Source: Dyella amyloliquefaciens
Lineage (GTDB): Bacteria; Pseudomonadota; Gammaproteobacteria; Xanthomonadales; Rhodanobacteraceae
NCBI RefSeq assembly: GCF_004296575.1
Contig: NZ_SAYT01000011.1
Span: forward strand, 1 to 48,662
DNA: 48,662 nucleotides
Direction: 5' to 3'
The notes beneath the pieces were generated by a model. It made no database searches. It had not been told where the DNA came from and worked only from the letters and a program-made list of their open reading frames with translations. The translations under genes were made by a program, and so were the position numbers. This document shows positions 1 through 8,803 of this stretch, piece by piece (within the stretch, counting starts at the first letter, position 1; the number at the start of each line of letters is the position of its first letter).

Positions 1-3
1 GCG

Positions 4-90
4 ATGTCGATCCCAATGCGCGTAAGCTTCATGAGTGGACTCCTCCTCACTGTGACTGGTTGTCTCGCAACTCCAGTCTGGCACTCTTAG
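4..90 (+). CDS. possible remnant of a small lipoprotein (28 codons)
   Basis: A short open frame at the window edge, with alternative ATGs at 16 and 31. It encodes a hydrophobic stretch ending in LTVTGC, which fits a lipobox (V-T-G-C), followed by only eight residues (LATPVWHS) before the stop. Lipoproteins normally continue for tens of residues, so this is either a broken gene or a chance frame. No ribosome site is convincing. I do not assign a function. Confidence 0.2.
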   Translation: MSIPMRVSFMSGLLLTVTGCLATPVWHS

Positions 91-228
91 ATGCCGAGGG
101 TGGGGAGGAGTCCATCCCATTGCTTTCGACTGCGACTTCAGCCGGTCGTTGCAACACATTGCTGGAATCGTCTGGCGGTTCTGAAGAAAAGTAACTCGAG
201 CCCTTTTTCTAGAAAAATGGGGGATGCA

Positions 229-843
229 ATGATCGGATACGTGCTTGCTTCGCTGCTGGTTGCATCAGGCGGGAGCCAATGTAATTGGTCGTCAATTGCA
301 GCGGTGCTTGATGCCCGAGCCGAAGCAGACCAGGCAGCTCGCAATGTGCTTGTGCGCGATTCTCATGATGCAGGGGCAATAGACCTCGCACTCCAGATCG
401 ATCTGGAGAACCGGCAGTGGTTTCGGCCGGTTTTGCAAGCCTGCGGCTGGCCGGAAGTCAGCGTGGTTGGCAAACAGTCCGCCATGTCTGCATGGCTGAT
501 CGCCCAACATGCCGACATGGATCCGGATTTTCAGCTATTTGCTGCCAGATTGATGAAGGTAGCCGTACTACGGCACCAGGCGGACGGTGAGCTTCTGGCG
601 CTGCTGGTCGACAGGAATGCGCGCATGCAGAAGCAGCCTCAAACATATGGCATGCAGTATCGCCTGGATGATGGCGTTATTCGATTCTTGCCGATCAAGG
701 ATCCTGCCCATCTCGACGACGGCCGGAAAGAAATCGGGCTCAAGCCGTTCGCCTGCTACTTTGATGAAGTGAAAAGCAAGAACCAGGGTGAAGTTCAATG
801 GCCGGACGGCGTGCCCCGCAGCGCGAGTCCGTGCAAGGCATGA
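229..843 (+). CDS. DUF6624-like secreted protein
   Basis: A protein of 204 aa when started at ATG 229, which has GGGGGA four bases upstream; the same frame is open back to 91 but the extra N-terminus has no family character. Residues 1-16 (MIGYVLASLLVASGGS) look like a signal peptide. The body carries the pattern I associate with DUF6624: a W-x-V-like segment, CGWPEVSVVG, AWLIAQHAD, DPDFQLFAARLM, LLVDRNAR and QTYGMQY. The biochemical role of this family is not known to me. The gene lies in the lower-GC accessory strip and is followed 85 bp downstream by copy A of the cassette-associated palindrome. A role in envelope or competitor interactions would be speculation. Confidence 0.65.
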   Translation: MIGYVLASLLVASGGSQCNWSSIAAVLDARAEADQAARNVLVRDSHDAGAIDLALQIDLENRQWFRPVLQACGWPEVSVVGKQSAMSAWLIAQHADMDPDFQLFAARLMKVAVLRHQADGELLALLVDRNARMQKQPQTYGMQYRLDDGVIRFLPIKDPAHLDDGRKEIGLKPFACYFDEVKSKNQGEVQWPDGVPRSASPCKA

Positions 844-927
844 GCGCGGGGACGTAAATGAAAAAGAGGGCGGACGAGGTACGTGCGGATTCCGAGCGGA
901 ATGCGGCGCGAGGCTGGCTGACGATAA

Positions 928-955
928 GGTCCGCTTCCGACCCGAAGCGCACAGG
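928..955. repeat. cassette-associated palindrome, copy A
   Basis: TCCGCTTCCGACCC followed by GAAGCGCA. The arms TCCGCTTC and GAAGCGCA pair with one mismatch. This is the first of four diverged copies of one motif (core CGCTTTCGAYCC, then AAGCGGACAT), each lying just after a small gene. It falls between the DUF6624-like gene and the next small gene. Confidence 0.6.
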
Positions 956-1002
956 CCTGAAGATTGGGGTGCGATAGGGGCGGACTTTTGAAAGGGGGAT
1001 TA

Positions 1003-1239
1003 GTGCGCGAGACCATCGAGGATGCAGTAGGAGCGACCGCCAGATTCATATTCAAGGTGATCATCTGGGACTTCGTGCTTTTCCAACTGGGTCGCGCCGT
1101 GATGATGATAGCCGCGATGGGGCGTTATCCAACACGCAAGGGTTGCGAACAATTTCGCCGCCGAATCCAATGGGTGGGTATCGCCACGCTTGTCGTCCTG
1201 TGGTTGGCGATTGCAGCGTTCAACAATCTGCGTCACTAG
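1003..1239 (+). CDS. small hypothetical membrane protein
   Basis: 78 aa from GTG 1003, chosen because AAAGGGGGA stands about 5-6 bases upstream; the frame is open to 964 but that part has no ribosome site. The protein has a hydrophobic segment at about residues 18-38 (FIFKVIIWDFVLFQLGRAVM) and a second near the C-terminus (IATLVVLWLAIAAF), with a basic loop between (RYPTRKGCEQFRRR). This suggests a two-span inner-membrane protein with the basic loop in the cytoplasm. I do not recognise the family. It is followed 13 bp later by palindrome copy B. Confidence 0.55.
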   Translation: MRETIEDAVGATARFIFKVIIWDFVLFQLGRAVMMIAAMGRYPTRKGCEQFRRRIQWVGIATLVVLWLAIAAFNNLRH

Positions 1240-1252
1240 GTATTCTCTTTAG

Positions 1253-1280
1253 GTTAGCTTTCGATCCATGGCGGACATTC
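1253..1280. repeat. cassette-associated palindrome, copy B
   Basis: TTAGCTTTCGATCC then ATGGCGGACATTC. The right half (GCGGACAT) is intact relative to the other copies, while the left arm has decayed (TTAGCTT instead of TCCGCTT). It lies 13 bp after one small gene and before the next. Confidence 0.6.
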
Positions 1281-1304
1281 AGCGAACCATCAAGAAGGAC
1301 GGTC

Positions 1305-1787
1305 ATGAGTCGACGGATTCCCGCGGTATGCATGCTCTTAGTGTCAGCTCTGACTATAGGTCCCGCCTTCGCAGGACCTCCCGGATGCGGTCTGCCGGAA
1401 TTATCCAACTCAGGTGAACTGCAGCGGTTCTTGAGTCTTCGAGCTGTTGAAGTAGTCAAGCTGGCGGCGGGCACGGGCGAGGGGCTTGCGGCATGGGTGG
1501 ACCCCTCCGCGAGTTTCAACCTTGGTACAGGCGATGTAGGCCGCTCGATGGGAACGGGAGTCGATGGTGCCCGGACGCTTGCGCACGCGATGCAGGCGGA
1601 CAGCTATCGCTTTCTTGGCTGGGATTACATGAACATGCCGGCGGACCCTTGCTCAAGGCAGAAGGTTGAAGTTGAGTTCGTTGACAGCCAAGCAAAAATT
1701 GTGTCCCGAGTGGAATTCACGTTTGAAGCGGGTCGCGTGGTGAACGCCGAGGGCTGGCTGAGGTCGTTCGAGACCGGTCGGTTATAG
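1305..1787 (+). CDS. hypothetical secreted protein
   Basis: 160 aa from ATG 1305, preceded by AAGGACGG; the frame is open upstream to 1143 but overlaps the previous gene and reads as noise. The N-terminus MSRRIPAVCMLLVSALTIG... ends in PAFA followed by G, a clear signal peptide with an A-x-A type cleavage site at about residue 23. The mature part has two Cys (in PGCG and DPCSR), which could form a disulfide in the periplasm. The C-terminal half (VEVEFVDSQAKIVSRVEFTFEAGRV) alternates hydrophobic and polar residues as in beta sheet. I recognise no family. Palindrome copy C follows 23 bp after the stop. Confidence 0.6.
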   Translation: MSRRIPAVCMLLVSALTIGPAFAGPPGCGLPELSNSGELQRFLSLRAVEVVKLAAGTGEGLAAWVDPSASFNLGTGDVGRSMGTGVDGARTLAHAMQADSYRFLGWDYMNMPADPCSRQKVEVEFVDSQAKIVSRVEFTFEAGRVVNAEGWLRSFETGRL

Positions 1788-1810
1788 GGCCGGGTGCAGC
1801 CGGGTCGTTG

Positions 1811-1840
1811 ATGCTCGCTTTCGATCCCAAGCGGACATCC
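1811..1840. repeat. cassette-associated palindrome, copy C
   Basis: CTCGCTTTCGATCCC followed by AAGCGGACATCC. CGCTT and AAGCG pair exactly. It lies 23 bp downstream of one orphan gene and 36 bp upstream of the next. Confidence 0.6.
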
Positions 1841-1876
1841 GACGGGAAGATTTTCATCAGGTAGCGGTTGCCTTGT

Positions 1877-2335
1877 ATGCAGAAGTCGGGCTATCTCATT
1901 ATTGGCTGTGTCGCCATTTCGATCGTGGCGTTCTGGTCGTCCGTGAGCAATTTCCGGGCGCGCCCCACGGATTTGGTCGAAGTGCGTGGTGCCATCACGG
2001 GCAAACGGTGCGTGGAAGGAAGGCACGGAAACATAGCCGTCGTTGAACTGGAGGTCGCAGGGTCGACGGAGGTGTATCCCTATCCCGACATTCTTCCCCG
2101 CGCACGGGAACTGTGCGAAAGAATGAACGTAGGTACCGATGTTGAGTTGCGCTACTCAAGGCCGGGACGCCCCGAAATTTGGAGCGTCGCCATCGAAGGG
2201 AAGTCATTCATCGACGCTCAGGAAGCCGAATCGGCGCGGCGTTCGAACGGTTGGTGGGGACTGGCCGTGGGCATGTTTTTGCTGTTGGGCGGTTTGGTGA
2301 CCTGGAGCCGCTACGGGTTTGACCGGCGCTTCTGA
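1877..2335 (+). CDS. hypothetical two-span membrane protein
   Basis: 152 aa from ATG 1877 (AGGTAGCGG about 10 bases upstream); TTG 1868 is an alternative start. There is a hydrophobic segment at residues 5-20 (GYLIIGCVAISIVAFW) and another near residue 122 (WWGLAVGMFLLLGGLVTW), with about 95 residues between them that would sit in the periplasm. That loop is beta-rich (VEVRGAITGKRC, NIAVVELEVAG, VELRYS), has two Cys, and resembles the general build of DUF3592-type proteins. The resemblance is only by layout. It is the last member of the small-gene strip before copy D. Confidence 0.55.
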   Translation: MQKSGYLIIGCVAISIVAFWSSVSNFRARPTDLVEVRGAITGKRCVEGRHGNIAVVELEVAGSTEVYPYPDILPRARELCERMNVGTDVELRYSRPGRPEIWSVAIEGKSFIDAQEAESARRSNGWWGLAVGMFLLLGGLVTWSRYGFDRRF

Positions 2336-2384
2336 GAGCCACTTACCTCACCCCAGCTGCGATCTTCTTGCTGGCAGTGATGGC

Positions 2385-2430
2385 ATGTTCGCTTTCGACC
2401 CACAGCCGGCGCTTGGGTAGGCGGACGTTG
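2385..2430. repeat. cassette-associated palindrome, copy D (split)
   Basis: TGTTCGCTTTCGACCCA at 2386-2402, then about 18 extra bases, then GGCGGACGTTG at 2420-2430. Both arms are well conserved, but the loop is enlarged compared with copies A-C. It marks the right end of the recognisable array. Confidence 0.5.
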
Positions 2431-3028
2431 CATCGCACGCCGATGTTTGAAGCGCGTATCAACTCCAGCGACTTCGAGTACCGGCATCCGCGACATTGGC
2501 TGGTGGGTGATCAGGGAAAACTCCGACAGGCGGTGTTGCTGGCTTTTGTTACCGTCCGCTGGTCGCCCGTCATTTCGCAGGTGACCTCGGCAGCCATGCC
2601 GAGTAGCGCGGGTCGAGTGAGTAGACGCTCAAACGACCCGCTGACCATCACCAACTAATTCGGAGTTGATCATGGCTGTCCACGATCATACGGGACGCGT
2701 TCGTCCGTCCATTCCCTTCGATGGAACCCTCACTCACGTTTCCGGCAGCTCGCGCCCAGCGGGCTTGGTCGTTCGTCATCGACCATGTCGGTGCAAGCCG
2801 ACGGCCGCAGTCGGCTACGCCTAAATCCCGGCATCCCCGTCGAAGGGCTTGAGAGCAAGCCCGGCGTGAGTCGTTCCCGCGTTTGGTGGTCGTTTCCACG
2901 ACGCATCGGCCTGTCGGTCGGTGCGCCGTCCTAAGCGATCGCCTACATCAGTTCCCGGCGTGTGCCGACACGGATGCCTGTAGGGCTTGATCCGTCATTG
3001 GGCCGTGCCTGACAGGAAAGGAAGCCTT
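2431..3028. other. poorly coding intergenic stretch
   Basis: About 600 bases with no convincing long gene. It holds a perfect 8-bp inverted repeat GCGGGTCG / CGACCCGC (2608-2615 and 2634-2641, 18-base loop) that could be a terminator or an operator, and one possible small frame at 2672-2824. I looked for a HigB/RelE-type toxin upstream of the antitoxin at 3029 and saw none. The stretch may be the decayed remains of further cassettes. Confidence 0.4.
2672..2824 (+). CDS. possible small ORF (50 aa)
   Basis: ATG 2672 has GGAG (2662-2665) upstream at reasonable spacing. The product begins MAVHDHTGRVRPSIP and contains a Cys/Arg-rich patch (RHRPCRCK). It has no membrane segment and no family I recognise. 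The frame is short and its codon use is not distinctive, so it may be chance. Confidence 0.2.
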   Translation: MAVHDHTGRVRPSIPFDGTLTHVSGSSRPAGLVVRHRPCRCKPTAAVGYA

Positions 3029-3385
3029 ATGAGCAAGATTCATATCGATCCGCTGATGGACTTTGATCCGTCCATGCGTTTGCAGTGTCCCGGCAAGGTG
3101 CTGTTGACCGAGCATCTCCGGCCTCGGGCCATCCCGCTTGCACGGCTGGCGCGTCGCACCGGCATCTCATTGACGACGTTGCGGCAGATCACGCTCGGAC
3201 AGCGGCGCATCAATGCGGAGCATGCGTTGCGTCTTTCCTGTGTGTTCGACCCCACGCCGGTCTACTGGCTGGTGATGCAGGCGCGCTATGACCTGGCGAT
3301 GGCATCGCGTGCATGGCCGGCAGGGTGGGTCCGCGGCCATCCCGCCGTTCACGCTACGCGGCTTGAGCCATCTGAAGCGACGTGA
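3029..3385 (+). CDS. HigA/VapI-type antitoxin, no toxin partner seen
   Basis: 118 aa from ATG 3029, which has GAAAGGAAG upstream. Residues about 22-95 form a Cro/C1-type helix-turn-helix of the HigA family: GKVLLTEHLRPRAIPLARLARRTG, then ISLTTLRQITLGQRRINAEHALRL and a typical C-terminal helix (VYWLVMQARYDLAMA). Such proteins normally bind their own promoter and neutralise a HigB ribonuclease encoded just upstream, but no higB-like frame is present here. The C-terminus (after about residue 92) departs from the family and runs up to the AraC gene. It is either a solitary regulator or the remnant of a toxin-antitoxin pair. Confidence 0.7.
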   Translation: MSKIHIDPLMDFDPSMRLQCPGKVLLTEHLRPRAIPLARLARRTGISLTTLRQITLGQRRINAEHALRLSCVFDPTPVYWLVMQARYDLAMASRAWPAGWVRGHPAVHATRLEPSEAT

Positions 3386-3398
3386 CACGATCGTCCAG

Positions 3399-3848
3399 GT
3401 GACCAACCGAACTGCCGACGAATCGTATCTAGGTGATCTCGTGCGATTGCGCCGCGTGCGCGACCGCATGGACCGCGAGTATGCGCAACCACTGGACGTG
3501 GAGGCGTTGGCGCGTGGCGCGGGCATGTCGGCGGGGCATCTAAGCCGGCAGTTTCGCGCCGCCTACGGTGAATCGCCGTATGCGTATCTGATGACGCGCC
3601 GCATCGAACGCGCGATGGCGTTGCTGCGCAGCGGCGAGCTCAGCGTCACCGAGGTGTGCTTCGAGGTGGGTTGTTCATCGCTGGGCACGTTCAGCACGCG
3701 CTTCGCCGAACTGGTCGGCATGCCGCCCAGCGTCTACAAGGCCCAGCAGTCGCAGGCGACCGTGGGCATCCCGTCCTGCGTGGCGAGGCAGGTCACGCGG
3801 CCGATCAGGAATCGAGAAGCGCCAGTCGGGGAGCCGGAACTAGACTGA
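3399..3848 (+). CDS. AraC-family transcriptional regulator (DNA-binding domain only)
   Basis: 149 aa from GTG 3399; the frame is open to 3288 but the earlier part overlaps the preceding gene. The ribosome site is weak (GAAGCGACG further upstream). Residues about 15-115 hold the two AraC helix-turn-helix motifs: LDVEALARGAGMSAGHLSRQF, then YLMTRRIERAMALLRSG, VTEVCFEVGCSSLGTFSTRF and VGMPPSVYK. There is no N-terminal ligand-binding domain. It is followed 39 bp later by a VOC protein gene and then a UvrA-like ABC gene on the same strand. Based on recollection of similar arrangements in other bacteria, I infer that it controls these two genes. Confidence 0.85.
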   Translation: MTNRTADESYLGDLVRLRRVRDRMDREYAQPLDVEALARGAGMSAGHLSRQFRAAYGESPYAYLMTRRIERAMALLRSGELSVTEVCFEVGCSSLGTFSTRFAELVGMPPSVYKAQQSQATVGIPSCVARQVTRPIRNREAPVGEPELD

Positions 3849-3887
3849 TCGCCATGGACCCCACCACCCACTGAGAGAGCAACCGCC

Positions 3888-4298
3888 ATGGACATCAGCA
3901 TTCATTCCAGCTTCCTGCCGCAGAACGATCCGGAAGCCGCCATCGCGTTCTATCGCGACACGCTCGGCTTCGAAGTGCGCAACGACGTCGGCTACGGCGG
4001 CAAGCGCTGGATCACGATCGGACCGGCAGGCCAGGGCGGCCCTTCCATCGTCCTGTATCCGCCCGAAGCCAGCCCGGGTATCACCGACGACGAGCGCCGC
4101 ACCATCGCCGAGATGATGGCCAAGGGCACCTTCGGCATCGTCCTGCTGGCGACACACGACCTCGCCGGCACCTTCGAACGCCTGCAGGCGCGCGATGCGG
4201 ATATCGTGCAGGAACCCACCGACCAGCCTTACGGCGTGCGCGACTGTGCCGTGCGTGACCCCGCCGGCAACATGATCCGCATCCAGCAGCTGCGCTGA
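3888..4298 (+). CDS. VOC (glyoxalase/bleomycin-resistance fold) family protein
   Basis: 136 aa. The start ATG 3888 follows GAGAGAGCAACC. The vicinal-oxygen-chelate pattern is visible: an N-terminal strand (DISIHSSFLP), NDPEAAIAFYRDTLGFEVR, ITIGPAG, SIVLYPPEAS, ATHDLAGTFERLQARDADIV, and PYGVRDCAVRDPAGNMIRIQQL. The last segment carries the usual distal metal/active-site region. Such proteins act as isomerases, dioxygenases or drug-binding resistance proteins; the substrate cannot be read from the sequence. It lies between the AraC gene and the UvrA-like gene, with short gaps that suggest one operon. Confidence 0.88.
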   Translation: MDISIHSSFLPQNDPEAAIAFYRDTLGFEVRNDVGYGGKRWITIGPAGQGGPSIVLYPPEASPGITDDERRTIAEMMAKGTFGIVLLATHDLAGTFERLQARDADIVQEPTDQPYGVRDCAVRDPAGNMIRIQQLR

Positions 4299-4321
4299 AC
4301 GGCTCGATCCATCAAGGGACG

Positions 4322-6745
<2,424 letters not shown>

Positions 6746-6763
6746 CCGCTGGAGGGTCTGCGC

Positions 6764-7111
6764 TCAGGCCTTCTTGAGGAAGCACACCTTCAGCACGAGA
6801 CCCTTGATCTTGTCGGAGTTGCCTTCGATGTGTTCCGCATCACCGTCCACCAGGCGGATGTTGCGGATCACGGTGCCCTGCTTGAGCGGGATGGAGGAGC
6901 CCTTGACCTTGAGGTCCTTGATCACCACCACCGAGTCGCCGCTGTTGAGCACATTGCCGTTGACGTCGCGCACGACGAGTTCCGCATCGTCCGAGGACGC
7001 GGCCACCTGCGTCCATTCATGGCTGCAGTCCGGGCAGATGTAGTGATCGCCGTCCGGATAGGTGTTTTCCATGCCGCAGAGCGGGCAAGCGGGAATCTGG
7101 GACATGGGCAT
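6764..7111 (-). CDS. yjdM: PhnA/YjdM family zinc-ribbon protein
   Basis: 115 aa (ATG 7105 is an alternative start, giving MSQIPACPLC). The N-terminus holds a zinc ribbon CPLC (9-12) and CPDC (26-29), followed by the PhnA C-terminal domain with LVVRDVNGNVLNSGDSVVVIKDLKVKG and IRLVDGDAEHIEGNSDKIKGL. Length and pattern match the family. Despite the old name, these proteins are not part of the C-P lyase and their cell role is unclear. It converges with the UvrA-like gene, with only 18 bp between stops and no terminator. Confidence 0.92.
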   Translation of the reverse strand: MPMSQIPACPLCGMENTYPDGDHYICPDCSHEWTQVAASSDDAELVVRDVNGNVLNSGDSVVVIKDLKVKGSSIPLKQGTVIRNIRLVDGDAEHIEGNSDKIKGLVLKVCFLKKA

Positions 7112-7142
7112 GGCGCATCCATCGGGTTCTGAAGAGGGGAAA

Positions 7143-7634
7143 TTATAAGGACCCGACGGGAATTTCGTTTTCGCGTGGGTGTTCGTTGATGTCGCAGTGC
7201 GGAGCGGCGATTTCCGACAACGGCAGCAGGCGCGAATCTTCCAGCGCCGCCACGCGATGCCCCATGCCCGCGAGATAGTCCTGGTGGTTGGCGAAGGCCA
7301 GGAACGATTCGACGCTGTGCTGCCGCACCAGCATCACCAGGTCCCAGCGTTCGTCGGTTGGTCCGATCAGGAAGTCGCCGCCGTTTCCAAGGAAGCTCAC
7401 GTCGCCACCGGATTCACGCAGGTAGGGCAGAGTGTGCTCGATGTAACGCTGGAAGGCGGCCGCACCCGTGATCGGCACCGGCGGCGCGAGTTCCGGATGG
7501 GCCGCGTAGTCGGCCGTATCGCGGAAGCGCAGCAGGTTGAGCATCACGACGGGGCCCTGCAGCTGGCGCATCACGAAGGCGCGGCCGGATGCCTGGGTCG
7601 GCTCGAGATAGCGGGTGGGTTCGGGGTGGGTCAT
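7143..7634 (-). CDS. DUF1330-type protein
   Basis: 163 aa from ATG 7634 (MTHPEPTRYL), which has GGAGAAC upstream; the frame is open to 7790 but the extension is not family-like and would overlap glnL. It shows a ferredoxin-like alpha/beta barrel pattern: GPVVMLNLLRFRDTADY, AFQRYIEHTLPYL, GDVSFLGNGGDFLIGP, WDLVMLVRQHSVESFLAFANHQDYLAG. This pattern (MLNLLRF, then a GD-x-x-x-G repeat and a YR/H-like C-terminal segment) is that of DUF1330/EthD-like proteins. The function is unknown. It is transcribed divergently from glnL. Confidence 0.75.
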   Translation of the reverse strand: MTHPEPTRYLEPTQASGRAFVMRQLQGPVVMLNLLRFRDTADYAAHPELAPPVPITGAAAFQRYIEHTLPYLRESGGDVSFLGNGGDFLIGPTDERWDLVMLVRQHSVESFLAFANHQDYLAGMGHRVAALEDSRLLPLSEIAAPHCDINEHPRENEIPVGSL

Positions 7635-7752
7635 CGCTTGGGTTCTCCGGATCAGCGTCTGGGTTGCTCGCGCCAAACCCTTGGGACGGCCAAATATATC
7701 CGGGTAATAAATGGAGAGGCAATAAAATCCGGGCAAAATAAGAACACTCGCG

Positions 7753-7792
7753 CATTGCACCAAGCCGAAGCATTGTCCATGATGGTGCAATG
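7753..7792. promoter_or_regulatory. NtrC-like inverted half-sites at the glnL start
   Basis: CATTGCACCA (7753-7762) and TGGTGCAATG (7783-7792) form a perfect 10-bp inverted repeat with 20 bases between. The half-site TGCACC / GGTGCA is that of NtrC (GlnG) operators. In the textbook site the halves are only about 4-5 bases apart, so this may be two half-sites, each part of a weaker full site. The right arm includes the glnL start codon, so occupancy would be expected to block glnL expression, as NtrC represses the internal glnL promoter in enterics. I saw no sigma-54 -24/-12 element here. Confidence 0.5.
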
Positions 7793-8803
7793 ACCGACAG
7801 GACCGACCGTAGCTGGGCGGAGCCGCTGACCACCGGGGTGGCCTTGGCGGATGCGCAGCTACGCCTGCGTTGGATCAACCCGTCGCTGGCGGAGTTGCTG
7901 GATATCGGGCCGCGCAGTGCGGTGGGTCAGTCGCTGGCAGTGTTGCTGCACCAGCCGGAGTGGATGGCGTTGGCGAAGCGCGCCCTGCTCGAACCGTCGG
8001 CCTTGCAGCTGCGCGGTATCGACGTGCCTTCGGCACGTGGCGACGCCGGCCGCATGGATGTATCGATGCAGCCGCTGCCAAGTGGTGAGCTGCTGCTGGA
8101 AGTCCACGCACTCGCGCCACCGGTCGTTGCCGATACGCCGCTGTCGGCGACGCTGCGTGGCTTCGCCCACGAAGTGAAGAATCCACTCGCGGGTTTGCGC
8201 GGCGCGGCGCAGTTGCTGCAGCGTCGCGTCGACGACGAGCAGTTGCGTTCGCTGGCCGGCCTCGTGATCGCGGAAGCCGACCGCCTTGCCACGCTGGCCA
8301 ATCGCCTGCTGCGCAACGACGGCGTGGCTTCGCGGCCGCAACCGGTGAATATCCACGAGTTGCTGGAACGGTTGGGCGAGTTGTTGCGCGCCGAGCCCTC
8401 CGCCCCCGTGATCCGGCACGACTACGACCCCAGCCTGCCCGACGTCCTGGGCGATGCCGACCGCCTGTTGCAGCTGCTGCTGAACCTTGCGCGCAATGCG
8501 CTGGAGGCGGGTGCGCACACACTGGTGCTGCGTACCCGCGCCGAGCCCGCCCCGCGGCTGGGTGACCGCGTGGCACGCATGGCCTTGCGTGTGGATGTGA
8601 TCGACGACGGTCCGGGTGTGCCGTCTTCGCTGCGCGATACCTTGTTCGAACCGCTGGTATCCGGCCGCAGCGATGGCAGCGGCCTGGGCCTGGCGCTGGC
8701 CCGCGAGATCGCACGCGAGCACGGTGGCGAATTGCGTTACACGAGCCGTCCCGGGGAGACGGCGTTCTCCCTCTATCTGCCGATGGGGCACGCCCATGAC
8801 TGA
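7790..8803 (+). CDS. glnL: nitrogen regulation sensor histidine kinase GlnL (NtrB)
   Basis: 337 aa. An N-terminal PAS-like domain (residues 10-105: TGVALADAQLRLRWINPSLAELL) precedes the dimerisation domain with phospho-acceptor H127 in GFAHEVKNPLAG, and an HATPase domain with N box LLNLARNALEAG, G1 DDGPGV and G2 GSGLGLALA. The absence of a membrane segment and the HEVKNPL motif are those of NtrB. It phosphorylates and dephosphorylates NtrC according to PII status. Its stop overlaps glnG by 8 bp, implying translational coupling. The start at 7790 lies inside an NtrC-like inverted repeat. glnA and glnB are not in this window. Confidence 0.93.
   Translation: MTDRTDRSWAEPLTTGVALADAQLRLRWINPSLAELLDIGPRSAVGQSLAVLLHQPEWMALAKRALLEPSALQLRGIDVPSARGDAGRMDVSMQPLPSGELLLEVHALAPPVVADTPLSATLRGFAHEVKNPLAGLRGAAQLLQRRVDDEQLRSLAGLVIAEADRLATLANRLLRNDGVASRPQPVNIHELLERLGELLRAEPSAPVIRHDYDPSLPDVLGDADRLLQLLLNLARNALEAGAHTLVLRTRAEPAPRLGDRVARMALRVDVIDDGPGVPSSLRDTLFEPLVSGRSDGSGLGLALAREIAREHGGELRYTSRPGETAFSLYLPMGHAHD

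Noticed and set aside
2368-2658. A 96-codon plus-strand frame after the array
   Set aside because: It starts within palindrome copy D and has no ribosome site or recognisable pattern; likely chance.
7640-7789. A sigma-54 promoter before glnL
   Set aside because: I looked for GG and GC dinucleotides at -24/-12 spacing (TGGCAC-N5-TTGCA) and found no convincing match, only TTGCA within the inverted repeat.
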